Assembly (NCBI RefSeq): GCF_016808095.1
Contig: NC_068974.1
Location: 26,024,825-26,088,824, forward strand
Source: Vigna angularis
Lineage: Eukaryota; Streptophyta; Magnoliopsida; Fabales; Fabaceae
Length of the DNA stretch: 64,000 nucleotides
Direction of reading: 5' to 3'
Below the pieces are notes generated by a model. That model saw only the letters and a program-made list of their open reading frames with translations, was not told the DNA's origin and made no database searches. A program made the translations under genes and the position numbers. Of the stretch, positions 10,218 through 22,021 are shown piece by piece; positions within the stretch are counted from its first letter, which is position 1; each line of letters opens with the position of its first letter.

Positions 10218-11878
10218 CACTAGTAAAACAAGAGGATTTAAACTCGCATAATAGATTTCGGTTTAGGAGCAACCGAAGCCTATCAGAACGCGGTGGCATT
10301 TTCGTAGTTTAATCGAACTTTTATGCCTCGATTATAGGGGAACCGAGGCATATACACCATATGACCTCGGTTAAAGTACCAACCGGTGCTTAATACTCTG
10401 AAAATTTCCTGCAGATTTGACTTTTGGCCTAACAACTTTTTGAACCCTGATATACTGCCTCGGTTTAGTGGGGGACCCAAGGCATGTGCACAATATGACC
10501 TCAGTTAAATGGGCACCCGAGGGATATACCTCAAAAAGCTTTTTGAATACTTTTCTCTTTCTCTCTTTATCCCTCGTCTCGCACAAGCCAAGCTTCTGCC
10601 ATTTCTCTTCACCGCAAAGGGAAGGCTCCCTTTCTCTTTTCCTTTGCTGCTTCGCCGCACAGTGAGAGAAGGTGATAGGAGGCGTTCTTGGTGGCTCGTA
10701 GTGGCGCTCGTGGTGGCTCGTGGAGGCGCGACGATCTAATGCGGCGAGGTCGCGGTAACTGTGCGAGGACGTTGGTCGTCCTGGTTCGCGACGCAAAGGG
10801 GAAGCTCCCTTTCTCTTTTCCTTTGCTACTTCGCCGCAAAGTGAGAGAAGGTGTGACATGCGGCGTTCGTAGTGACTCGCAACGGCGCTCGTGGTGGCTC
10901 GTGGAGGCGCGACGATCACAGAGAGATGGTGCGGCGAGGTCACAGTGAATGTGCGAGGACGTTGGTCGTCCTGATTCGCGGCGCAAAGGGGAGGCTCCCT
11001 TTCTCTTTTCCTTTGCTGCTTCATCGCACGGTGAGAGAAGCCGACGAAGACATGTCGCGAGTGGCCTCCAACGACGACGACGAGGGTGAGGGGCTAGGTA
11101 TCCGGTGAAGGCAGCGTCAAAAACGAAACTGTGATTTTGGTGGTGCTGATTCTGCGATTTTGGGTTTGGGTTGTTCTTAAATTTTTGGGGTTTCTATTTT
11201 GATGAACTGATGATCTAATTTCTTTTACGATTTGAGATGTAGGGTTTCAATCTGGTAATTTTGGTGTTTTAATCTGGTAAATTTGGTGTTTTAATCTACG
11301 ATTTGAGATCTAATTCGGGGTTTTTCCTGTTATGGTGTTTTAATCTGGTAATTTTGGTTAAGATTGATGGCTGAGATGTGGGTTTTGTATATGGCTTTCG
11401 ATTGCTATGGCTATGCGAATTGGCTATGCGAATATGGATTGTACAAAGCGTGGTGAAGCAGGTCTGGAAATTTTTTATGATGGTTGAAGAAGATGGTGGT
11501 TTGCAAATTTCGTGGCAGGGCGATTCTCGCGAAGGACGAAGGTGGTCTACGGTGGTGTTTTGGGTGGTCCGATGCGAGAAAGACGAACCTGCAATGATAG
11601 ATCATGGTGGCGCATGGTCGTGTTGGCAGCGTGTGGAGTGAAAGATAATTCAAACTGAACGAAGGTGCAAATATGACGATCTTGTGGTGGTGGTCAACAG
11701 CGTGACCATACTTCCTCGGTTCCTTTTAAACGAAGGTTAAATCCTACATCGTTTTAACTCGGTTCACAGTCGAGGCATAAAAGTGGAGACTTTTTACCTC
11801 GTCTTCTTATGCCTCGGGTCAAGAACCGGTGCCTATAGGCAAAAGTAACCGGTGCCATTGCCTCTGACTTCACTAGTG
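10218..11878. mobile_element. Non-autonomous CACTA (En/Spm-like) DNA transposon
   Basis: Left end CACTAGTAAAACAAGAGG. The right end, read on the minus strand, starts CACTAGTGAAGTCAGAGG. The ends are flanked by a 3-bp duplication. The subterminal 150-200 bp on both sides carry many copies of a CCTCGGTT / AACCGAGGC-type motif, expected as transposase-binding repeats. No TNP1/TNP2-like coding sequence is visible, so the 1661-bp element is non-autonomous. It lies inside the MULE transposase reading frame and must be younger than it. Confidence 0.9.
10613..11045. repeat. GC-rich tandem repeat inside the CACTA element (about 180-190 bp, 2.3 copies)
   Basis: The unit begins with a GCAAAGGGGAAGCTCCC-type segment at about 10613, 10793 and 10983. 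It contains a GTGGCTCGTGGAGGCGCGAC-type core. The long open frames on both strands here (for example 217 codons at 11024-10371) come from this GC-rich repeat and are not treated as genes. The flanking sequence (11100-11640) is also open by chance. Confidence 0.7.
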
Positions 11879-12096
11879 CCACCTAAAGTCTCAGCCAATT
11901 CATGGTATTGATATTTGCAGATTACCTTTAACATTTTACCCTCTCCATTATAATAGGGTTTACCCCTCAACTTAAAGGGACATTCACATTTTCTTTTGCT
12001 GGATACATTCAACTAAACATCAAGTGTGTACTTCCTGTACTTCTCACTCTTTTCACAATCTAACAACACAAACGTCTTTCTTTTGAGTTCATTCAC
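11879..12096 (-). pseudogene. Mutator-like transposase, N-terminal DNA-binding part, separated by the CACTA insertion
   Basis: On the minus strand from about 12090, the reading is 'KTFVLLDCEKSEKYRKY', a stop, then 'KRKCECPFKLRGKPYY' and 'ICKYQYHELAETLGG'. These Cys-Cys-...-His-x-His positions are those of the FAR1/WRKY-GCM1-type zinc finger at the start of MULE transposases. The frame runs straight to the CACTA edge at 11882 and resumes at 10214 with 'H-S-F-S-C-S-L-N-P-T-E'. This shows the insertion point exactly. Confidence 0.7.
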
Positions 12097-12656
12097 TTAA
12101 AAATGGCACCCAGAGCTAACATGAAGGTTTAGTGTGAAACACTTCAAGCCATGAAAAGGAATCAAGAACTTGAAAAGAAGTAACCGGGTGGCGCGCCACC
12201 CCTCCATCGCTCAACGTCCGTGTCTTGGCTACCACTTTTAGAGCACATGTCCAATTGCTTCTTCTAGATTTTCTTTACACGTCACATGCACTGCTACATG
12301 GCTAGAGATCCACCTGTATAGGAGAATGATCTGCACTGTACAAGGCTAGGTGGATCCATTAAAAATTCACCTTTGCCTCTCTTGTAACTCACTTTTGGAA
12401 TATTTGAGAATTTCTACTGATGCAATTTCCAGCCATGTTCTCTACAGCCAAGAGTCATTCCCTTGCTTCCCCATTCACCCCTATAGCTTCCTTCCTTGAT
12501 GGATGGTCGTCTGAGCTATATCCACTTCACTTAAGCACTTCACCCACTCAAAATAGCCACCGAACAACACCTTCTCCGCTGCAAGTTTCCAACTACTTCC
12601 GCTAATCCAGATTTCACGAAGGTTTTGCTGGTTTTTGCACCTGGACGAAGCTATCA
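12097..12656 (+). repeat. Probable 5' LTR/flank of a decayed gypsy element (start not found)
   Basis: Directly before a primer-binding-site-like sequence at 12659. The right end '...CTATCA' fits an LTR end. No second copy of the LTR is visible in the window, so the start (somewhere in 12100-12400) is uncertain. Confidence 0.35.
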
Positions 12657-12658
12657 AG

Positions 12659-12672
12659 TGGTATTCAGAGCC
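12659..12672 (+). other. Primer-binding-site-like sequence (initiator-Met tRNA type)
   Basis: TGGTATTCAGAGCC, one inserted T relative to the common TGGTATCAGAGCC. It is followed by the leader of the gag remnant at 14907. Confidence 0.5.
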
Positions 12673-14906
12673 ATGGTGTTCCTCCGTCTAGCTAAGTCCA
12701 GTTGCTTTTCCTTCCTTCACTATCATTTAATTCCTTTCTCTATTTTTTTGTTTTGAATGTGCGTTATTCTATTGAATCTGCCACCACTGGATTCTGTGTT
12801 TTAGGTTCTGTTGAGTCGTGTTTCTGTCCAACTTTCTTTGCTTTATTAATGTTATCATTTTCAATCAGACCATTTCATAATTGAGTCATTTTATTTGGTT
12901 TAATCTGTCTAGTTTTGTCAAGTCATGTGCATTGTTATGCATTACTTTTGATTGTCATTAATTCTGAGTAATCAGTTGTTTATTGCTTTGTTTTGTGCAT
13001 CAAGTGAATCGGGAATTGTAAGAACATTCTATCCATCATCAAAAGAGTTGTGAAATTCATTGGAATGAGCTCGATGGCAAGTGTGCAATCAGATTTTGAA
13101 ATTTAAATTCACTTGCATTGTATCTGTTTGAAGAAAAAAATATATGGTACTGTTTCATTGATTTTTAGCAAAACTGTGAGTTGTTTCTGCTGGCCAAAAT
13201 CAATTGCATACCATATGAGCCATGAAATGCTTAGGCATAGCTTGGATGCATTGAGTAAAGTGCAGCAAAAACTCATAAAAGCAGTTGATCGATCTGCATC
13301 TTCCTTGTTTAAGTCATTTTATGTTTTAAATCTAGTATAGCACTTAGATCTTTGCTAGCCATCCATTACATTGTTCTTCTACTTTGAGCAACTTTTAATT
13401 GTTGTTTTGAAGTCAAAATCATTGTCCAAAATTTGTTTGACAATTTGCCTTAAAATTTGGATACTAGAGTTGCTTGTTTTGACATGCACAAGAACTGGAA
13501 TGCCAAATTGTGATGTAAGTTGAATATGCCAAGAAAAACCATTCAAACAAGTTTATATCCATCAATTAAACATGTTTGTGCAAAGTTAATTTGAATATAT
13601 ACTATTTTGTGCATTTTCACTGTCCAACTCATCCAATTTTAAGCAATTTTTGGTCCAAAATCAGTGTTGCAGCAGATTTCTACATAACTTGAATTGTGAT
13701 TTGAACTTTGAGCAAAGGTTATAGCAAGAGCTTGATTCCAATTAAAAGAAATAAATACATTCAAAATCATCTGTAATGCAATTAAGAAGTTAACTGGACC
13801 AGTGCAACCAAATTCGAAATATGAAATTCCAAAATCAGAAATTCTGCAAAAACTGAATTGTCTTTATGGCATTTTCACAAACAATTTGTAATATCTGCAT
13901 TGCACATCTGATTTGAGTCCAATTGCAACGCGTGTTCTTTTCTTGGTTTCTTAATCCACTCTATCACTAATCCTAGGATCATTTTGAGGTGCCTTCTTAT
14001 TTGCTACCCGATCAATTGCTTGATTTTTGAATTCTTGGCCATCTTGCACATAACCTGTTTGATAAAAGGACTTGTGGTGATGTCACTTTGCTTGAAACTC
14101 TGGCAACATTACAACGCTGTACTGGTTGTTAAATTGTGTTGCTGTGATCTGTGTAAGGTGCTTTATGTGGTGCAGCATAGCCAGACTTCTATTTTATACA
14201 TCCAAGGTAGGAAGTGGAGTGATTGTGGAATCAAGTGTTGAATCCAACTCTAGTGCAACAGTTTTCTCGGCTAGAAATTGTCTAAATTTGTGCAGCAGCA
14301 GAATTCACCAGTGTCAGCTGCGAGATTAGTTTACACTAGCCTAGTTTCTTTGTTTTGGAAAGCCAAAGCTGCATTACTACTTTTTTCCTTTCATTTTGTG
14401 TACCTTGTAATTGTTCCATCATTTCAATTCTTTGTACTTGGTCATTAAGCAAGTGATTTGGAAGAATTCATAAGTGTTCTTCCGTCACTTGCCAACTTTG
14501 ATCTTAATTTTGTTTATTAAATTGGTAGACAGTGAGTGTGTCTTGGATCCAAAGTTCAAAGCCTCACTTAGGAGCTCTCACCATAGGAGTATTCTTTCTT
14601 TTGCCTATTTGTTTTACATTTTAGGGTGATTTATGCTAGAAGAGATTAAACTCTAAGCCTTATTACATTAGAGTCCGAGTTTAGAGTCTAGCTTTCTTTT
14701 CTTTGTGTTTGAGTGTGTCTTTAAACATTTAGTGAATCTATAGGTGATTTTGATTTAAGGACTTTTAGTAAGTAACTAGGGACATATTTGGCAAGGCAAG
14801 ACTTGGTACTTAAGCAACCTATACGGTTCACCTCTCTTACCTAGAATATTGTCCTCAAGTGAAACCTTCTAGTCTTTACTTCAAGAAAACTTTTAAGTTC
14901 ATCAAA
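12673..14906 (+). other. Long non-coding leader of the decayed gypsy element
   Basis: About 2.2 kb of AT-rich sequence without a convincing gene. Open frames of 60-85 codons here have no recognisable motifs. The last 500 bp run directly into the gag frame, so the stretch is taken as its 5' leader, possibly with unrecognised insertions. Confidence 0.4.
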
Positions 14907-15500
14907 ATGTCTGGAAGACAATCCCCTAAAATTAGTGATCCTCCCAAAGATTAATTTTCGTTCCAAACTCTTGTCAACCAACTCAGTGAGATTGAGAGAA
15001 AAATAAGTCAAGAAAAAGTCCAAAGAGAGCTACATAGTGTCATGGTTGAAAATGAGTTGAAACTCGTAAAAGAGGAATAAGCCCAAAATAGGGAGAGAAG
15101 TTACAGTTGAGATTCCCAATATGAACAAAAGCCCTTAAGAGTAAGAGAATATTATCACCAACCCTCTTCATCAAGAAGACATAGGAGGGAATTTGAAGAT
15201 CCTCCTCCTCCTAAGGAAGTTAATGTGGTATTGCCTCATTTTCATGGAAAAGATAATGTTGAGGCTTACCTAGATTGGGAGATGAAGGTAGAGCAAATCT
15301 TTGCTTACCATCAAGTGGGAGAAGAAAGAAAAGTCTCTCTTGCTACCCTAAGTTTTCAAGGGTATGCAATGTACTGGTGGACTGCTCTAGTCCAAGAGAG
15401 ACTAACAATAAAGCTAACAAGTCAAGTCCTATCAAGTTCATAATGAAGCTTATCAAAATTGAATTATCTGATGTGAAATTTCCAAACAAGGGTTAGTAGG
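14907..15500 (+). pseudogene. Ty3/gypsy gag fragment
   Basis: The frame from the ATG at 14907 has stops at about 14952, 15078 and 15108. It then stays open through 'LPHFHGKDNVEAYLDWEMK' and 'LATLSFQGYAMYWW' (15225-15400), the retrotransposon-gag core typical of plant chromovirus-type gypsy elements. It breaks down at about 15420 and no protease or reverse transcriptase follows. It is therefore a truncated, dead copy. Confidence 0.65.
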
Positions 15501-15589
15501 CTAGTGATGGTTGATAGTTCAATACTATAAAAGGATGGTTGTAGTATGTTTAAAAGTTGTGGACTTGTTTAGTAGAATAAATAGAGATG

Positions 15590-15960
15590 GTTTTTCTTGA
15601 GGAGATGAATGATTTCAATTCCTTTAATGTTGGTGTATATTTTCAAGATGGAAGGTTTGCCTTTTATACTTTTCCAAATGGGGTTACTATTAGTCATATG
15701 CGACGGATCATGTTGGGACCATGAAAGCTAGTGTTAAGTCAATTGTGATACCACATTCCTTCCTAATTTGTTGAGAAGGAGCTTTTGATTTCGTTCTCTT
15801 AAGGAATGATGAAGATGTTCAACATGTGATTCGTTGACATCCAGTAATGGTCCTTATGGAGACGATGACGTTTTATGTGAATTTCATGAAGGTTGAGAAA
15901 TTTGATTATGTTTGTGGTTTATCACTAATAATGGTAAAGTTACTAATGTTAGTCTTTAAG
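15590..15960 (+). pseudogene. Possible MuDR N-terminal-like fragment
   Basis: In shifting plus frames one can read 'FNSFNVGVYFQDGRFAFY' and 'LLRNDEDVQHVIR'. These look like the N-terminal region of MuDR-type transposases. Stops and shifts are frequent. The identification rests on a loose resemblance only. Confidence 0.25.
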
Positions 15961-17219
15961 ATATTTTGTAAGTAAGCCAATGTAATATTCTTTTCTTTGA
16001 GAGATTTGTAATAGTTTAATTTAGAATAATGAAGTTTTTATTTGTTTCATATATTTATATACTGTTCATTTCCTAATTTTTATTCCTATCTCCTATTTAT
16101 AATTGAAAATAAAAAAAATTATTTAAAAAATATAATTTAAAAAAATTCAAACATATAAATAAATATTTTCTCTATATACCATTTTTTTTCCTTCTCTTTT
16201 ATTTTAATAAAATTAAAAAAAAAATAAAAAATTAAAATGCCCAACTTAGAATTGGGTTTCCCAATAAACGAATTCTCACCACATGCATCAAAATGAAGGT
16301 CAGAATTCGGTTAAAAAAAATTCCTCTGCATTGCAGCCAAAAGTGTGTTAGCCATATAAAATTTACTACAACGCTATCTGTTTATATCTAAGTCCAAACG
16401 GACTGAAAAAATAAAACCTATCTTAAAACAAAAATATAATTGCAGTGTCTATTTTTTTAAAATCAATAAAATAAATACATAAAAATTGAATTGAATTTTG
16501 AATATTATTTTAAATCTATAAAAACTATTAAAACAAAGGTTGTATAGAGAAACAAGATGATCTAACAACTCTTGTTTTGAAATTTAACAAATAAACTTTA
16601 ACGAAATAGTGTTTGTAGCTTAAATCGTCTAAAGAACGTTTGATAAAAACAATGCTAAACAATGTGAGCAAATCGTCTATGTTGAGCTTGAATAATATTT
16701 TATTAAACTCATAAACAGTGTGTGACGAAAATGCATTTAACATTTCAAACTATTTAAGACAAAACTTTTATTAAATGTTGTATCTTCTTAACACTTTGTT
16801 ACTCAAAAGAGCATACTTGTGCGCTAACGCTTAGTACAATAAACATGCCTAAACGCTCTACAATGTTTATAACATTAAATACATGTACAATTTTTATTTC
16901 TTGTTTGTGGTGCTTTGCCTCTTTTTTTTGTGTAGATAATGACAATACCAACTTTATTCAAAAGTCTGTACAAGATTAAAAGGACTTTAAGAGATAAAAA
17001 GACATTTTTAGAATGTTTTCTTAATGATTTTGGCTCTGAGGAAGTCATACACGCCACCTTTGCGAAAAACACTATTGTTGTGGTGCTACCATGCATCTAA
17101 CTTCGTACCTAGAAGTTACTTGCTTTTCTTGAAGTCAACTTTATCTGAGTAACATTTTTTGCTCGAAAAAGGCTATATAAAGATAATTGGATGAAGAGAA
17201 GAGAAAATGAATTTATCTT

Positions 17220-17459
17220 TGACTCTTATGCTGTTATTGTCTTTCTGAACTTCCATCGTCTAATACTTTCTTTGTTAAAGAAACGATTTTACAAGTTTTC
17301 AGATTTTATTGTTTTGAAAACATACTCTCTTTGAGAGCTTTGACTTATGCTGTTATTGTCTTTCTGAACTTCCATCGTCTAATACTTTCTTTGTTAAAGA
17401 AACGATTTTACAAGTTTTCAGATTTTATTGTTTTGAAAACATACTCTCTTTGAGAGCTT
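17220..17459. repeat. Tandem duplication of about 120 bp
   Basis: Copy 1 is 17220-17340 (121 bp) and copy 2 is 17341-17459 (119 bp). They are almost identical, differing by a 2-base indel near the start. The first bases of a third copy follow at 17460 before the match ends. Confidence 0.9.
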
Positions 17460-18670
17460 TGACTTATACTGTTTTTCTAAAATAATTTCGTTATGTTTGC
17501 AAAATTCTAAAGATAATCAAAACACTTGGTTGTTTAGTTTAGTTAAGCTAAAGATTTAGTAAAAAAACTAGTGTTGAATTAGAGGTGGGTAAACTTGTAT
17601 ATCCAAATTTGATAGACGTAAACTAAAAGTGGTGAAACTTGTTGTAATTTTTTAAAAGATTAGTAGATCCCTGAAAAAACTTTACTTAATTCAGTTAGAG
17701 TAAACTAATATAAAAAAAAAGCTTGTCTTATTTACTTTCTTTTATATACTTCTTCATAAGAGGAATTCAAAAACTTAAAGTGTTTAATTCATATTTGCAA
17801 AATGTTTTTAATAACTCTGTTCAATATCTATTTAGAGCTTTTTTTTTCTGTGTTTCAAAACCTATGTTATTTATATCAATACAATAAAGCATATCTATTT
17901 CCAAATAATAATAAGTATTTATATTTCCAAATAAAAGTTAGCTATGTATTTTCAAATAATAAGATGTCTCGCAAAAATATATATGTATTTTTCTAAATTT
18001 AATTTTTATTTTTCAAATTTTATTCTCTTTTACTTATTCTTGGATGTTACCTTATTTATTATTTTTATTTTAAACCCATAACACATTCGACGGTCTCGGA
18101 TATTTATCAAGTTTGAAAAGCAAATATATTTATATTCATAATTTATTATTTAATTTGAAGTTAAATTTCGATAATATAAATTTGACAAGTTCCACTTAAT
18201 ATATTTTCAAAATAATTTCAAATCAAACTCTAAATGTCCTAATGCATTTTTTTTCGGTGAAAAAGTTCATTGCGTAGTTGTAATATTTTTATGGGCAATA
18301 GGTAATTCAACATCACACATATTTATATCAATTATTGTTTTTTAAATTTAACTAATAATGTTTTTTTCATATTCAAATTTATTATTTTCTATATTTTTTG
18401 AACTTAATTAAATTTTAATATTTTTTAAATAAAATAAATTTGATTTCTTATGTTAAATTGACAATAAGAACCTTTAGAATCTTGTGTTGAAATCTCAAAA
18501 ATATTATATACCAAACCTTTTAAAATGATATCAAATTTTAAAATTGAAATATGTCAATATCAAAACAAATAACTGTGAAAGATGTCCTAAACTTGAACAT
18601 AACAATTAAAATTAAAATGAATTATATAATTAAATATTTTGATCAATTTATTATTTTAATTTTTTTTATG

Positions 18671-18672
<2 letters not shown>

Positions 18673-18702
<30 letters not shown>
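18673..18702. repeat. TA dinucleotide microsatellite
   Basis: About fifteen uninterrupted TA repeats. Confidence 0.9.
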
Positions 18703-18706
<4 letters not shown>

Positions 18707-18938
18707 AAATTAATAGGTCAATCTCCTTTTTTTTTTTTGTATTAAAAACCTCAAATAAAACCCTCAAGTAAAACCTACTCCCATCCAAGCATTCGCAGAC
18801 GACAGTGTTTCAACGGAGGCCACTGCCGATCTCTCGTAAAGAAAGCCTTCCCTTCGTAGTTCACAGCGGCGTCTCCAGTACTCTCACTCCGCAGTAAAAC
18901 GACGACCGTCGCACCGTGAAACAACACCGCCGAAGCTG

Positions 18939-18947
18939 AACCCTAAA
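18939..18947 (+). promoter_or_regulatory. Telo-box-like motif in the MAK16 leader
   Basis: AACCCTAAA lies 8 bases before the MAK16 start codon. Telo-box motifs (AAACCCTAA type) near the transcription start are a known feature of plant ribosomal-protein and ribosome-biogenesis genes, often acting with site II elements. No site II element was found nearby, so the functional role is inferred. Confidence 0.45.
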
Positions 18948-18954
18948 ACTTACG

Positions 18955-21900
18955 ATGCAGCACGACGAGGTCATATGGCAAGTTATCAGGCACAACCATT
19001 GCAGTTATTTGGCCAAGTAAGCAGTTCCCTAACTTTTTGATTTCGATTTTCCTTTAGTCTCTCTTCCGATTTATGATTTTGTTTTATTGATAATGCTCTG
19101 ACAAGATAATCGTTCACTTTTTTTTCCTGGTAGAATTACGACGGGGAATTTCTGTAGAAACCCTTACAACGTAACTGGGGTCTGTAACAGAAGTTCGTGC
19201 CCTTTGGCTAATAGTCGATATGCCACTATTCGAGAAGATAATGGTACTTTTGCTTACAAACACTTTTTTTTTTGCCTTTTTGGAGATAGGTTTTGTTTTG
19301 GCTGGAATTGATGCTTTGTACTATGTAGTAGTGCTGGTTACGACGCTTATGTTATCATTTTGGTGGAATTATAAATTTGGTATAACCTATTTGGATAAAT
19401 TTCTCGATTTTACAGAAGGTAATATTAACTTGTATACTTCGACTTATGGGGAAGTTAGATAGGAGAGCTTTTATAGAAGTTGTAGTGTGTTCAATGTTGA
19501 TTTTTTATTTATTTATTTAAGTTTATAGAAGTACTCGTTGAGAAGTTTATCCAAACATTTCTGTAGTTTAATAAGCTTCACTGCAAAACTTATTGAAATT
19601 TGTTGGAAAGAGTTTATGCCAGCCACTTTCATAATTTTGACCAGATAGCTTCAACTTTCTGCATAACTTCTGAAGATAAATTTAAATGAGCTCATATATG
19701 CTCTTCCGAACGCCCCTAAATTGTTATCTTCACGAGTGACAAATGCAAAAAATAAATGGGTAATTGAAGACAAAATATTTGTAGAATCATAAATTTGCAT
19801 TGGGTGTTGCAGGAGTGTTTTATCTTTACATGAAAACTATAGAACGGGCTCACATGCCGAAAGATTTGTGGGAAAGAGTAAAGCTGCCTAGGAATTATGA
19901 GAAGGCACTTGAAGTCATAGACAAACAACTGGTACTGTTGATATATGCAGTCTTTGGCATATTTAAGTATTCAACATTTTACTGGTTAGTTATTGTCAAG
20001 TTAAATGTGTTTCTGCATTGGCAGATGTATTGGCCCAAGCTTCTTATACACAAGATAAAGCAACGACTGACTAAAATGACCCAAATGAGGATACGTATGA
20101 GGAAACTTGCCTTGAAGACGAGGTTCGAAATCATATTCTCATATTCAGTTTGTTTTATCTTATCATGTTTACCAATGCCTAATTCTTATGCAAGTAGCTT
20201 GTAGTCTAGATGCTCTAATTTTTGTATCATTTGAATAACCCGTCTGATAAAGGCAATTTTGCATGTGTGAAGGAAAATTATTTTTCTGTGAATGAATGAG
20301 ATTGTCACATGGAGTAAAACCTCAATACCCTTCCATATTTCATCTGATTTTCATTGAATGGTTACTGATTATATTGGTTTTGGGCTAAATTTGGTTGAAA
20401 TAAAAGAAGCCAGACTAGCAAAGTAAAAATTGGGCTACTAGTACTATTATCATCATGCTTAATTCTGTTGCTGAAAATTCATTTTGGGTAAAGTAACACG
20501 TTATATTGCTTCAGCTTAGGGAAAAAATTGGATCCCCACTTGTAGATTTAATTTTACTCCTCACTCTTAATTTTTTACCCAATTTTTTGAATTTTTGTGT
20601 TTGTTACATACCCGAGTATGGGACGTAACTACAACGCTCACTCACACACTCTCTCAGACAAGGAACAATATAAAATAGCTGAATAAACCTCTTTTATTAA
20701 ATGGAAACAACTGAATCAAAGAAAACAAACAATAACTGGGAGCAGGATCTCCGTCAGTTACATCAGAGCATAACCTCTCTTACAAAACTCACAAATCAAA
20801 GACATGCCTGTAACCTTAGGCTTCCCCTTTATTTATACTAATTAATTCCCTCCCAAAAAGTATTGAATAATAGAAAATAATCCTATTTATTATAATTATC
20901 TGATACGAATATCTTTAGCCTTATTTACTATATTTAACTTATATTGAATAATAGAAAATAACTCTATTTATTATAATTATCTGATACGAATATCTTTAGC
21001 TTTATTTACTATATTTAACTTATACGTAATAATATACTGATATATGGCTTTATTACTTTGAATATCTTTGTTGAATATCTTCTCTGAATCTCTCTCTTGT
21101 TACTTTAATTAGTTTCCCGCCCATCCTAACTGCTGTGGCAGTCACAGCAGTTAGGATGCTTCCTCGCTGCTTCCAACTGTTCGGCCAGCTTGCTCCCTAT
21201 TGTTCACTGTTTGGTCAGATCTCTCTCCACCTTCTACCATCTGGCCAGCTTGCTGTTGTTAACCGTTCGGTCATCTTGCTCCCCCCTTTCTACCGTTCGG
21301 CCCCTGTCCTCTACCGTTTGGTCCCCTTCTCTTTCTCTCCTATACCTCCTTCTCTCATATACTTGCCCGCCCCTAACAGTGTTTTTGGTAGTTTGGCATC
21401 TAGTTGCATTCCAAACTTCTTCAATATGCATTCCTTGGATAAGTTTGTGCCAGAGGGGCAGCTTATTTGCTTATGATTGATTTCTATTGGCCAGGTTTTC
21501 CCTTTTCTTTCTACCTCCTTTATATTTGTCTAATTAGGAAAGACTATAAGAAATCATGTTACAAGAAGGAAACACGGATGTTTGTATTATTTTGTTAATG
21601 AAAGCATAATCAAGAAGGATAAAAATCCCATTGCCCAGAGCTACACTCCTCTGGAGCAACACAAGCTGTTCCTTCCTTTTTTTTACCAGAATTCATCCTT
21701 TTTCTTAACTAATAGCAAAACCGAATACAAATAGGACTTCCATTCACCCAAATGTTCTTCTCTCTCCCGTAACTGCTCTGCCCCTAAGTCATACCACCTC
21801 AGCCATCCGATTCTTCTTTCTCACATACACTTTTCCACACCTTGTCTTACTACTTTTATGGGCTAGTGGTTTCATGTAGCCCACTCATTTTCTGGGCCTC

Positions 21901-21988
21901 ATCATCATTTACTTGTATATTGTAATGCATCAACCAAATATTGTTTACCTGGTCACACTACATATATATGTGTGTATACATATATATA

Positions 21989-22021
<33 letters not shown>

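Larger units (their letters stand above)
15961..18760. other. AT-rich spacer upstream of MAK16
   Basis: No gene recognised. It contains long A/T runs, a 121-bp tandem duplication (17220-17459) and a TA microsatellite (about 18673-18702). Small open frames are AT-rich and featureless. The MAK16 promoter must lie in its last few hundred bases, but no clear TATA position could be chosen. Confidence 0.5.

Noticed and set aside
10371..11108. Long GC-rich open frames on both strands (up to 217 codons)
   Set aside because: They coincide with the 180-190-bp tandem repeat inside the CACTA element, repeat the same peptide, and overlap on both strands.
21135..21480. Frames of 96 and 113 codons in MAK16 intron 4
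   Set aside because: They lie in the pyrimidine-rich part of an antisense solo LTR, overlap in several frames, and match no known domain.
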